64,000 bases of DNA from Streptosporangium minutum (GTDB lineage Bacteria > Actinomycetota > Actinomycetes > Streptosporangiales > Streptosporangiaceae): assembly GCF_002149035.1 (NCBI RefSeq), contig NZ_NGFP01000015.1, forward strand, positions 1 to 64,000, in the 5' to 3' direction. Shown here piece by piece: positions 15,294-22,906 of the stretch. Within the stretch, counting starts at the first letter, position 1; every line of letters starts with the position of its first letter. The position numbers and the translations under genes were made by a program. Below the pieces are notes generated by a model. That model worked only from the letters and a program-made list of their open reading frames with translations. It did no database searches and had not been told where the DNA came from.

Positions 15294-17912
15294 CTAGCCG
15301 AGGCGGCGTGGCCCGCCGTCGAGCCGCGGCCCCACCGGGCTGCTCAGCACGGCACGCGCCCCCAGCACGATCACCTCCGACTCCCCCACCAGCACGGGGT
15401 CGAGGTCGAGCCTGGCCACCTCGGGAAGGTCCTCCGCCAGCCGTCCGACACGGATCAGCAGGTCCTCCAGCGCCTCGACCGCGACCGGCGGGTAGCCGTA
15501 CTCGCCGAAGAGCAGGGGCGCCGCGCGCGGCGACCTGACCAGGGCCGCCGCGTCCTCGCGCGTCAACGGGGCGAGCCGGTAGACCTCGTCGCGCAGCAGC
15601 CGCGCGGTGACCTCGCCGAGCCCGAAGGAGACGACCGCGCCGAACGCGGAGTCCTCGATGACGCTGACCACGGTCGGGACCGCGGGCTGCGGGACCATCC
15701 GCTGCACCGCGAGCACGGCGGCGGAGCCGAGCTGTTCCCGCAGGCCGGCGAAGGCCTCACGCACCCCGTCGGGGCCGGACAGCCCCAGACGCACCGTGCC
15801 CGCGCGCTTGGCCGCCTCGGGGTCGGCGGCCTTCAGCACCACCGGCCATCCGAGTCGCTCGGCCGCCTCGACGGCCTCCTCCGGCGAGGCCACCACCTCC
15901 GCGGGCCACACGGTGAGCCCGTAGCAGGCGAGCAGCTCCGAGGCCTCGATCTCGGCCGGGGCCTCCCCCAGCCCGGACAGCACGATCCGCCGTGCGGCGG
16001 CGGTGTCGACGCCCTCGATCTCCTCGTGCAGGCCGGCGGGCTGGTTGAGCCAGTGCGCGTGCCGTACGACATGGGCCAGGGCGCGGACCGCCTCCTCGGG
16101 CGCCGTGTAGGAGGGGATCGAACCACGCTCGGGGACGGTGCCGACCCGCAGCTCCGGCAGCATGCCGATCTTGCCTTCGAAGGTGGCCAGCACCGGTTTG
16201 CCGCAGTCGCGGGAGACCCGCAGCAGTTCGGCGGCGACCTCGTCGGCCCTGCCGGGGATCGGCGGCATGTAGATCGCGACCACCGCGTCCACGTCCGGGA
16301 TCAGCCTGGTCAGGGCCTCGCCGAACGCGGCGGCTCCCGCCCGCGCGCCGAGGTTGACCGGCGTGCCGGGTTCGAGCCCGACCCGCACGCAGGCATCGGC
16401 GGCCAGCAGCGCCAGCGCGTCGGAGTTGCTCACCAGACCGACCCGGGGGCCCGCCGGCAGCGGCTGGTAGGCCAGGAGCTGCGCCACGTCGAACTGCTGG
16501 ATCAGGTCGTCGACCCGGATCACTCCGGCCTGCTCGAACAGCGAGCTCAGCGCGGTGTCGGGCAGGCCGAGCACGGGCGCGGCGTGGCCGGTGGGCACGC
16601 CCTGGGTGGTGCCGCCGCTCTTGACCACCACGATCGGCTTGCGCCGGGAGATCCGCCGGGCCAGGCGGGCGAACTTGCGGGGGTTTCCCAGCGACTCCAG
16701 GTAGAGCAGGATCACATCGGTCTGCGGGTCCTCCTCCCAGTACTGGAGCAGGTCGTTGCCCGAGACGTCGGCGCGGTTGCCCGCCGACACGAACGAGGAG
16801 ATGCCCATGCCGCGCTGGGCCACCCGCTGCAGCAGGGCGGTGCCCAGGGCGCCGGACTGGCTGAAGAAGCCGACCCGGCCCCGCCCGGGGATGGTCTCGG
16901 CGAGCGTGGCGTTCAGCCGGACCGCCGGGTCGGTGTTGGCCACGCCGAGACAGTTGGGGCCGACGACGCGCAGGCCGTACGCGCGGGCGATGCGGACCAG
17001 CTCGTCCTGTCTGGCCCGCCCCTCCGCGCCGGTCTCGCCGAATCCGGAGGAGACCACGATCAACCCGCGCACGCCCTTCTCCGCGCACTCCTTCACCACC
17101 TCGATCACCCCGTCGGCGGGTACGGCCAGCACGGCGAGGTCCACCTCGCCGTCGATGGCCGTCACGTTCGGGTAGGCCCGCACTCCGGCGACGGCCCGCG
17201 CCTCGCGGTGCACGGGATAGACCGGGCCGGTGAAGTCCGCGCCGAGCAGGTTGCGCAGGACGGTCTGGCCGACACCGCCCGGCTCGCGGCCCGCGCCGAC
17301 GACCGCCACCGACCCCGGGGAGAGCAGCCGCTCGATCGAGCGGGACTCGGCGCGGTGCTCGCGTGAGGCGGTCACCTCCTGGGCGGTCTCGGTGGGGGTG
17401 AGGTCGAGGGTCATCCGGACCACGCCGTCGGCGAAGCGGCTCTGCGCGGTGTAGCCCACCTGCTTGAGCACCGCCATCATCTTCTGGTTGGCGGGCAGCA
17501 CGTCGGCGACGAACCGGGCGATGCCGTGCTCCCTGGCGGTCGCGGCCAGGTGCTCCAGCAGCACCGAGGCGACCCCGCGCCCCTGGTGGGCGTCCTCGAC
17601 GAGGAAGGCCACCTCGGCCTCTCCCGGATCGATCCGGTCATAGCGGATCACCGCCACCATCTCCGTGCCGATCGTCGCGATCAGCGCGACGCGGTCCACG
17701 TAGTCGACGTTGGTGAACCGGGTGATCTCACGGTCCGACAGTCGGGGCCGGGGGCCGAAGAAGCGAAAGTAGATCGACTCCTCCGACAACCTGGAGTAGA
17801 AGGAGCGCAACCGGTCGGCGTCGGCGGGCCGGATCGGGCGTACGTGAGCGGTGCCGCCGTCCGACAGGACGACGTCAGCCTCCCAGTGAGCGGGATAGTG
17901 AGAAACCTCCAC
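15294..17912 (-). CDS. Fused GNAT acetyltransferase / NDP-forming acyl-CoA synthetase (protein acyltransferase type)
   Basis: This 872-residue protein joins an N-terminal GNAT domain (about 15-175; acetyl-CoA loop in EDAHQGRGVASVLL) to a full acyl-CoA-synthetase module. That module comprises a CoA-binding fold (about 195-320, VVGAGREPGGVGQ), two succinyl-CoA-ligase-like domains and a C-terminal ATP-grasp (about 650-870). Such fusions in Streptomyces and other actinomycetes are lysine acyltransferases that tune acyl-CoA synthetases. In active synthetases the phospho-histidine lies in an SHTG-like motif; here the corresponding loop reads TGHAAP (His443), so the His is present but the context is altered. 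GTG 17912 gives the usual start (EVSHYPAHWEADVVL); ATG 17939 and an upstream start at 17969 are alternatives. Divergent from the PfkB kinase. Confidence 0.88.
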   Translation of the reverse strand: MEVSHYPAHWEADVVLSDGGTAHVRPIRPADADRLRSFYSRLSEESIYFRFFGPRPRLSDREITRFTNVDYVDRVALIATIGTEMVAVIRYDRIDPGEAEVAFLVEDAHQGRGVASVLLEHLAATAREHGIARFVADVLPANQKMMAVLKQVGYTAQSRFADGVVRMTLDLTPTETAQEVTASREHRAESRSIERLLSPGSVAVVGAGREPGGVGQTVLRNLLGADFTGPVYPVHREARAVAGVRAYPNVTAIDGEVDLAVLAVPADGVIEVVKECAEKGVRGLIVVSSGFGETGAEGRARQDELVRIARAYGLRVVGPNCLGVANTDPAVRLNATLAETIPGRGRVGFFSQSGALGTALLQRVAQRGMGISSFVSAGNRADVSGNDLLQYWEEDPQTDVILLYLESLGNPRKFARLARRISRRKPIVVVKSGGTTQGVPTGHAAPVLGLPDTALSSLFEQAGVIRVDDLIQQFDVAQLLAYQPLPAGPRVGLVSNSDALALLAADACVRVGLEPGTPVNLGARAGAAAFGEALTRLIPDVDAVVAIYMPPIPGRADEVAAELLRVSRDCGKPVLATFEGKIGMLPELRVGTVPERGSIPSYTAPEEAVRALAHVVRHAHWLNQPAGLHEEIEGVDTAAARRIVLSGLGEAPAEIEASELLACYGLTVWPAEVVASPEEAVEAAERLGWPVVLKAADPEAAKRAGTVRLGLSGPDGVREAFAGLREQLGSAAVLAVQRMVPQPAVPTVVSVIEDSAFGAVVSFGLGEVTARLLRDEVYRLAPLTREDAAALVRSPRAAPLLFGEYGYPPVAVEALEDLLIRVGRLAEDLPEVARLDLDPVLVGESEVIVLGARAVLSSPVGPRLDGGPRRLG

Positions 17913-17995
17913 AGTCCCGAGAGTAAACGCGAATCCCATATATCGGACCAGCAGGGTGACTTCACGCAACGCTTGTGCATCGACTATGGCCCGGT

Positions 17996-18008
17996 GTCCG
18001 GTCCGGAC
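17996..18008. promoter_or_regulatory. Short palindrome in the divergent GNAT-synthetase/PfkB promoter region
   Basis: GTCCGG-T-CCGGAC at 17996-18008 is a perfect 6-bp inverted repeat around one base, midway in the 175-bp divergent gap. A TTAAGTTTTT stretch follows at about 18029-18038. It is a candidate operator for either gene. GC-rich palindromes this short can also occur by chance. Confidence 0.3.
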
Positions 18009-18087
18009 CCCATACGCTGGCCGGAAGCTGTTAAGTTTTTCGCGGCTAGAGGCACGTCAGCATCGAAGGCAGCAAGGTGGTGACATC

Positions 18088-18981
18088 ATGACGCGGGTGG
18101 TCGTGGTGGGCGATCTCATGACCGACGCGGTCGCGCGGGCTCGCTACCCGTTGGCCAGAGCCAGCGACACACCGGCGATCGTCACCATGCACGGCGGGGG
18201 TTCCGGGGCCAACATCGCCTCCTGGCTCGCCGTCGAGGGCGCCGAGGTGGCCTTCATCGGCCGTCGCGGCGCCGACATCACGGGGCGTAACCGCGACATG
18301 GAGCTGATGGGCTACGGCGTCGACGCCCGCCTCGTCATGGATCCCGAGCGGCCGACCGGCACCTGCGTGGTGCTCGTCACGCACAAGGGCGAGCGCACCA
18401 TGCTCTCCGACCCGGGGGCGAACGCCGCCCTGTCCCCCGAGGACCTGCCCCGCGACCTGTTCGCCCAGGGCGGCCACCTGCACCTGTCGGGCTACACCTT
18501 GATCAATGAGGGTTCCCGTGAGGCCGGCCTCGCCGCCCTGGAGATGGCCGGCCGCGCCGGGATGTCCGTCTCGGTCGACTGTTCCTCCTCCGCTCCCCTG
18601 GAGCGCACGGGGGCGGAGCCGTTCCTGGAGTGGACCCAGAACGCCAAGCTGCTGTTCGCCAACACCGACCAGGCCAAGGTCCTGACCGGCCGCGACGATC
18701 CCGCCGCCGCCGCGAAGGTGCTCACCGCCTGGTTCCCCCAGGTCGTCGTCAAGCTCAACGACGAGGGCGCGCTGTGGTACACCAACAACCGCGCCGAGCC
18801 GGTCAGAACCCCCGCCGAGAGCGTGGAGCGCGTGGTCGACGGCACCGGTGCCGGTGACGCGTTCACCGCCGGTTTCCTGCCCGCCTGGCTGGAGGGCAAG
18901 CCCCCCGCCGAGGCCCTCGCCTCCGGCTGCCGCCTGGCATCCCGGGCCATCTCCCACCTGGGCGCCCGCCCCCGCCTCTGA
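18088..18981 (+). CDS. PfkB-family carbohydrate kinase
   Basis: The 297-residue protein belongs to the ribokinase/PfkB family. It has an N-terminal GGGSGANIA substrate-binding motif and the C-terminal signature DGTGAGDAFTAGFL, whose Asp is the catalytic base and whose Gly-rich turn forms the anion hole. It would phosphorylate a sugar or nucleoside using ATP in the cytoplasm; substrate class (ribose, fructose, adenosine and others) cannot be read out. ATG 18088 follows AAGGTGG by seven bases. It stands alone, ending at a hairpin shared with the convergent ferredoxin/P450 operon. Confidence 0.9.
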   Translation: MTRVVVVGDLMTDAVARARYPLARASDTPAIVTMHGGGSGANIASWLAVEGAEVAFIGRRGADITGRNRDMELMGYGVDARLVMDPERPTGTCVVLVTHKGERTMLSDPGANAALSPEDLPRDLFAQGGHLHLSGYTLINEGSREAGLAALEMAGRAGMSVSVDCSSSAPLERTGAEPFLEWTQNAKLLFANTDQAKVLTGRDDPAAAAKVLTAWFPQVVVKLNDEGALWYTNNRAEPVRTPAESVERVVDGTGAGDAFTAGFLPAWLEGKPPAEALASGCRLASRAISHLGARPRL

Positions 18982-18992
18982 CCCCGCGGAGG

Positions 18993-19024
18993 GCTTCCAC
19001 CGCGGACGGGTCCGGGGTGGAAGC
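18993..19024. terminator. Bidirectional hairpin between PfkB kinase and ferredoxin genes
   Basis: GCTTCCACC (18993-19001) pairs perfectly with GGTGGAAGC (19016-19024), loop 14 nt, between two convergent genes. There is no U tract, as is common for high-GC actinomycete terminators. Confidence 0.6.
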
Positions 19025-19054
19025 GCCATGGTCACGACTGGACCGCCCAGGAGG

Positions 19055-19249
19055 TCACTCCTCGATGTGGATGGCCAGCGCCGGGCAGACCACCGCCGCG
19101 TGCCGGACGTCGGCGGCCTGCTCCGCCGGCGGGTCGGGGTTGAGCAGCACGGCGATGCCGTCCTCGTCGCGCTGGTCGAACACGTCCGCGGCGGCGACCA
19201 CGCACTGCCCGGAAGCGACGCACTTGTCCTGGTCGATGGTCACTTTCAT
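19055..19249 (-). CDS. Small 3Fe-4S ferredoxin, electron donor to the P450
   Basis: A 64-residue ferredoxin with cysteines at 10, 16 and 55 (KCVASGQC ... VCPA). The position that would hold a fourth ligand is Ser13, so a 3Fe-4S cluster is expected, as in the Streptomyces P450 ferredoxins. It would pass single electrons from a ferredoxin reductase to the cytochrome P450 encoded 52 bp upstream. ATG 19249 follows AAGGGGAT. Last gene of the leftward P450 operon. Confidence 0.93.
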   Translation of the reverse strand: MKVTIDQDKCVASGQCVVAAADVFDQRDEDGIAVLLNPDPPAEQAADVRHAAVVCPALAIHIEE

Positions 19250-19301
19250 GAGATCCCCTTGGTTGTCGTCGTAGTTGCCCGCCCGCAGTACGGAGGGAGA
19301 G

Positions 19302-20528
19302 TCACCAGGTCACGGGGAGTTCGTAGACTCCGTAGACCGACCCGTCGTGCTTGAACGGGATCTGTTCCAGATCCGCGGCCAGCCGCAGGGTGGGGATGCG
19401 CCGGTAGAGGGTGCTGTAGACGACCTGCAGTTCCAGCCGGGCCAGCGGCTGGCCCAGGCACTGGTGCACCCCGAAGCCGAAGGCCACGTGGTGGCGGGCG
19501 TCGCGCCGGATGTCCAGCCGGTCGGGGTCGGGGAAGGCGTCGGGGTCGCGGTTGCCGATGTCGTTGGCCATGATCAGCCCGTCGCCGGCACGGATGAGCT
19601 GTCCGGCAATCTCGATGTCCTCCAGCGCCACCCGGCGCCGCCCGTTGTGCGTGATGTGCAGGTAGCGCAGCAGTTCCTCCACCGCCGAGACGACCAGCTT
19701 CTCGTCGTCCGTGTCGCGCAGGAGGGCCAGTTGGTCGGGGTTTTCCAGCAGGGCGAGCGTGCCGAGCGCGATCATGTTCGCGGTGGTCTCGTGCCCGGCG
19801 ATCAGCAGCAGCACCCCCATCTGGGCCGCTTCCTGCCGGGACAGCTCCCCGGCCTTGATCCGCTCGGTCAGCCGGGACAGCATGTCGTCGCCGGGGTTGG
19901 CGAGTTTCTCGTCGAGCAGGTTGTTCAGATAGCCCGACAGGTGGCCGAGGGCGGCCATCCGCTGCTCGGGCGACGCGTCCCGCTTGATGACGGTCTTGCT
20001 GTTGTCCTGGAAGAAGTCGTGGTCGGTGTACGGCACTCCGAGCAGCTCGCAGATCACCAGCGAGGGCACCGGCAGGGCGAACGCCTCGACCAGGTCCACC
20101 GGCTTCGAGCCGGCGAGCATGTCGTCGATCAGATCGTCGACGATCTTCTGCACGGCCGGCCGCAGCGCCTCCACCCTCTTGATGGTGAACGGCGCCGTCA
20201 CCATCCGCCTCAGCCGGGCATGCTCAGGATCGTCCATCAAAATGAAGCTGACCGTCGACGAGCCGTTGACGGGGGCCGAGCTCGGATAGCCGGGCCGGCT
20301 GATGTCCGCGCTGACCCTCGGGTCGGCCAGCAGTGCCCGCTGCTCGGCATAACGGGTCACCAGCCACGGGGTGCTGCCGTCCCACAGGCGGACCTTGGCG
20401 AGCGGCCCCTCCTGCTGCTTGGCCCGCAGAGCCGGGGGCGGATCGAACGGGCAGCCCGCCGCCCTGTCCATCGGGTATCCCGGGATCTCGGCGGAGTGCT
20501 CACTTGCCGGATTCAACCTGCTGGTCAT
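19302..20528 (-). CDS. Cytochrome P450 (CYP105-like)
   Basis: The 408-residue product is a soluble bacterial P450. It has the I-helix oxygen-activation motif AGHETT, the K-helix ExxR in EELLRYL, and the haem loop FGFGVHQCLGQPLARLEL with Cys357 as the axial thiolate. The overall pattern (PGYPMDRAAGCPFDPP near the start, LMDDPEHARLRRMV) resembles the CYP105 group, which hydroxylates xenobiotics and secondary metabolites. ATG 20528 is preceded by GGAGGA. The reductase and a second ferredoxin are encoded just upstream in the same direction, so a complete electron chain is present. The substrate is unknown. Confidence 0.94.
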   Translation of the reverse strand: MTSRLNPASEHSAEIPGYPMDRAAGCPFDPPPALRAKQQEGPLAKVRLWDGSTPWLVTRYAEQRALLADPRVSADISRPGYPSSAPVNGSSTVSFILMDDPEHARLRRMVTAPFTIKRVEALRPAVQKIVDDLIDDMLAGSKPVDLVEAFALPVPSLVICELLGVPYTDHDFFQDNSKTVIKRDASPEQRMAALGHLSGYLNNLLDEKLANPGDDMLSRLTERIKAGELSRQEAAQMGVLLLIAGHETTANMIALGTLALLENPDQLALLRDTDDEKLVVSAVEELLRYLHITHNGRRRVALEDIEIAGQLIRAGDGLIMANDIGNRDPDAFPDPDRLDIRRDARHHVAFGFGVHQCLGQPLARLELQVVYSTLYRRIPTLRLAADLEQIPFKHDGSVYGVYELPVTW

Positions 20529-20604
20529 TGATTCCTCCAGTGAAACCTGTGGCGCGACGTGTTCGCGGCAAGCGGTGATGAGCACCTGCCTGCCGAGACG
20601 ACGG

Positions 20605-20636
20605 GTCGGCGAGTCGGCGAGTCGGCGAGTCGGACG
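20605..20636. repeat. GTCGGCGA octanucleotide tandem repeat
   Basis: Three exact copies of GTCGGCGA (20605-20628) and a fourth imperfect one lie in the 139-bp gap between the reductase stop and the P450 start. An 8-bp period in non-coding DNA could change in copy number by slippage and alter spacing in the P450 leader. Confidence 0.7.
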
Positions 20637-20667
20637 AGAGTGGTGGCGGAGCGGCTTTTCCCGGCGG

Positions 20668-21858
20668 TCACCCCAGGGCTGGTGCGAGGTCGGGAAGCGC
20701 GTCGACGACCTCCTGCCGGCGTAGACGGGTCTGCTTGGGCATGTTCCAGCCGAGTACGCCGGTGACCCTGCCGTCATGGCGGTAGAGGGCGACGAAGCGG
20801 CGGCTCGCCAGGTCGCCGTCCACGACGGTCACCTCGGCGCCGGCGGGCAGCACTCCATGCACTTGGATCTTGACGTCGAACTGGTCGGTCCAGAAGTAGG
20901 GCACGGGCCTGTAGGGCTGGTCGTCGCCGAGGATGTTGGCTGCGACGGTGTTGGCCTGCTCGGTGGCGTTGGTCCGGTTCTCCAGCCGCATCGAGGTGCC
21001 GAGCCTGTCGTGGTGCCAGCGGGCCACGTCACCGACCGCGTAGATCCCCTCCGCCGCGCGGCAGCGGGAGTCGCACACCAGTCCGCTGTCCGCCCGCAGT
21101 CCGCTGCCCGTGAGCCATCCGGTCACCGGGTCGGCCCCGATCGCCACCACGACCACGTCGGCCGGCAGCACTTCGCCGGTGTCCAGGCACACGCCCGTGA
21201 CCCTCCCGTGGTGGCCGGACAGGTGGCTGACCCCGGCACCGAGCCGCAGGCGGACCCCGCGCTCGGTGTGCAGTTCGGCGAGCAGGCTCGCGACCGAGGG
21301 CCCGATCTGGCCCGCCATGGGCGCCGGCTGGGGGCCGGCCATGGTGACCTCCAAGCCCATGCCGCGCGCGGTGGCGGCGATTTCGGCGCCGAGCACGCCC
21401 TCCCCGACGACCACGAGCCGCGAGGAGTCCAGCAGATCGGCCCGCAGCGCCAGCGCGTCGTCGAGAGTGCGCAGCACGTGGACCCCGGCCAGATCCGCCT
21501 GTCCGGCGAGCATCCGGGGTCGCACTCCCGTGGCGACGACGACGGCGCCGGCCCGCAGGGCACGCCCGGATGCGGTGTGGACGGTGCGGGCGGCCGTGTC
21601 CAGGCCGACGGCCGGGTCGGCGAGGACGAACTCGGCGTCCAAGGCGGACAGGGCCGCTTGTGGTCGTAACCGGGCCCGTTCGGGCTCCCAGGTGCCGGAG
21701 AGGACCTGTTTGGACAGGGGCGGCCGATCGTAGGGCAGGTGCGGCTCGGCGCCGAGTACGGTAAGGCCGCCCTGGTAGCCCTTGCGCCGCAGCGCTTCCG
21801 CGGTGGCGAGCCCGGCGGCGGACGCGCCGACCACCAGCACGCTGGAGGGGGCGTTCAT
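20668..21858 (-). CDS. Ferredoxin reductase, NAD(P)H/FAD-dependent (rhodocoxin/putidaredoxin reductase type)
   Basis: A 396-residue flavoprotein. The FAD-binding Rossmann motif is VVVGASAAGLATAEAL (about residues 8-23), the NAD(P)-binding motif is VVGEGVLGAEIA (about 150-161), and the second FAD contact is IYAVGDVARW (about 278). It moves electrons from NAD(P)H to the small ferredoxins and so to the P450. ATG 21858 overlaps the upstream ferredoxin stop by ATGA, indicating coupled expression; an upstream in-frame codon at 21894 is not needed. The pyridine-nucleotide preference is not clear. Confidence 0.92.
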   Translation of the reverse strand: MNAPSSVLVVGASAAGLATAEALRRKGYQGGLTVLGAEPHLPYDRPPLSKQVLSGTWEPERARLRPQAALSALDAEFVLADPAVGLDTAARTVHTASGRALRAGAVVVATGVRPRMLAGQADLAGVHVLRTLDDALALRADLLDSSRLVVVGEGVLGAEIAATARGMGLEVTMAGPQPAPMAGQIGPSVASLLAELHTERGVRLRLGAGVSHLSGHHGRVTGVCLDTGEVLPADVVVVAIGADPVTGWLTGSGLRADSGLVCDSRCRAAEGIYAVGDVARWHHDRLGTSMRLENRTNATEQANTVAANILGDDQPYRPVPYFWTDQFDVKIQVHGVLPAGAEVTVVDGDLASRRFVALYRHDGRVTGVLGWNMPKQTRLRRQEVVDALPDLAPALG

Positions 21859-22055
21859 GCGGTCTCGCTCAGCACGATCGCGGCGGCCGGGCACACGCTG
21901 GTGGCTTCGCGGATCGGGACATGCAGCCGCTCAGAGGGTTCCGCGTCGAGCAGGATCACGATCCCGTCGTCCTCCCGCTGATCGAACACCTCCGGTGCGA
22001 TCAGCACGCACTGGCCGGCCCCGCAGCACTTGTCCTCGTCCACAGTGACTTTCAA
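21855..22055 (-). CDS. Second small ferredoxin, coupled to ferredoxin reductase
   Basis: A 66-residue ferredoxin with Cys10, Cys16 and Cys55 (CCGAGQC ... VCPA) plus an extra Cys11. The usual fourth-ligand position is Ala13, again suggesting a 3Fe-4S cluster. TTG 22055 is the start: AGGAGG lies eight bases upstream, and the family begins at this residue. It overlaps the reductase by ATGA. Together with the ferredoxin at 19055 it gives the operon two similar but not identical electron carriers, perhaps with different redox potentials or partner preference (inference). Confidence 0.92.
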   Translation of the reverse strand: MKVTVDEDKCCGAGQCVLIAPEVFDQREDDGIVILLDAEPSERLHVPIREATSVCPAAAIVLSETA

Positions 22056-22103
22056 CGTCGGTTCCTCCTCTGTCCACGATCCGCTGAGGCACAGCGGATC
22101 CAG

Positions 22104-22784
22104 TTACGGAAGGGTCGGCTGCGGCTCCGTCACGGGGCGGGACGTGACCGGTGCGAGCCACAGTCCGACGATCGCGTCGATCAATCCGGTCGCGGCGTCA
22201 TGCCAGCTGGACCGGGGGGTGGGGGCGCCTTCGGCGAGAGCGCGCTCACGCTCGGCGTACATGTGCACCATCAGCTGCCGGGCCATGTCGCCGCGCTCGG
22301 CACGCACCTCGGCCGGCAGTTCGGGAAGGCACCGGTTCAGCCCGTCGATGACCCGGTGCAACGAGGGCGAGGTGAGAGACTCGTCGACCATGATTTCGCG
22401 GAACGCGGGGTCGGTCATCACCTGGGCGCCGAAGCGGGCGTACCACGTGGGGGGACTGCCCAGGGCGGCCAGATGCTCGGCGCTCGGGCGCACCAGGCAG
22501 GCCACCCAGTCCCGCACATCCGAGCTGTCGCCGATCTCGGCCAGCATCCGCAGGCGCACCTGCTCGACCTGCGCGGCGTGTTTGCGCACTATGGCGCGGA
22601 CCAGATCGGCCTTGGTGCCGAAGTGGTAGCCGACCGCGGCGTTGTTTCCCTGCCCCGCGGCCTCGCTGACCTGACGGTTGGAAACGGCGACCACACCGTG
22701 CTCGGCGAACAACCGCTCCGCCGCCGCCAGGATCGACTCCCGCGTCGCACCGACCCGCTCAGCCCGGACAGTCCTGCCCACCAT
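22104..22784 (-). CDS. TetR-family transcriptional regulator
   Basis: The 226-residue protein has an N-terminal TetR helix-turn-helix (about residues 15-62, ESILAAAERLF...AVGYHFGTKADLVRAIV) and a variable ligand-binding C-terminal domain. ATG 22784 follows GGGAGG. It heads the leftward ferredoxin/reductase/P450 genes and is divergent from the MFS exporter 122 bp away. This is the classic arrangement for a repressor that controls both units and releases on binding the pump or P450 substrate (inference). Confidence 0.92.
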   Translation of the reverse strand: MVGRTVRAERVGATRESILAAAERLFAEHGVVAVSNRQVSEAAGQGNNAAVGYHFGTKADLVRAIVRKHAAQVEQVRLRMLAEIGDSSDVRDWVACLVRPSAEHLAALGSPPTWYARFGAQVMTDPAFREIMVDESLTSPSLHRVIDGLNRCLPELPAEVRAERGDMARQLMVHMYAERERALAEGAPTPRSSWHDAATGLIDAIVGLWLAPVTSRPVTEPQPTLP

Positions 22785-22832
22785 GACCTCCCCGAACCGA
22801 CCCTCATCTCATCGTCAGTTAACCTGGGCTGC

Positions 22833-22860
22833 TAATTTAAGTCAAGCGACTGATTTAAAA
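22833..22860. promoter_or_regulatory. AT-rich imperfect palindrome between TetR and MFS genes
   Basis: Within the 122-bp divergent gap lies TTTAAGTC (22836-22843), spacer AAGC, then GACT (22848-22851) and GATTTAAA (22852-22859): symmetric arms with a 2-bp interruption. The core AGTC-AAGC-GACT is exact. It overlaps the most likely promoters and is a good candidate TetR operator. Confidence 0.45.
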
Positions 22861-22906
22861 TCTTTCGAGTCGCGCAATCCGCACCCGCCAAAACGGAGGC
22901 TTACCC

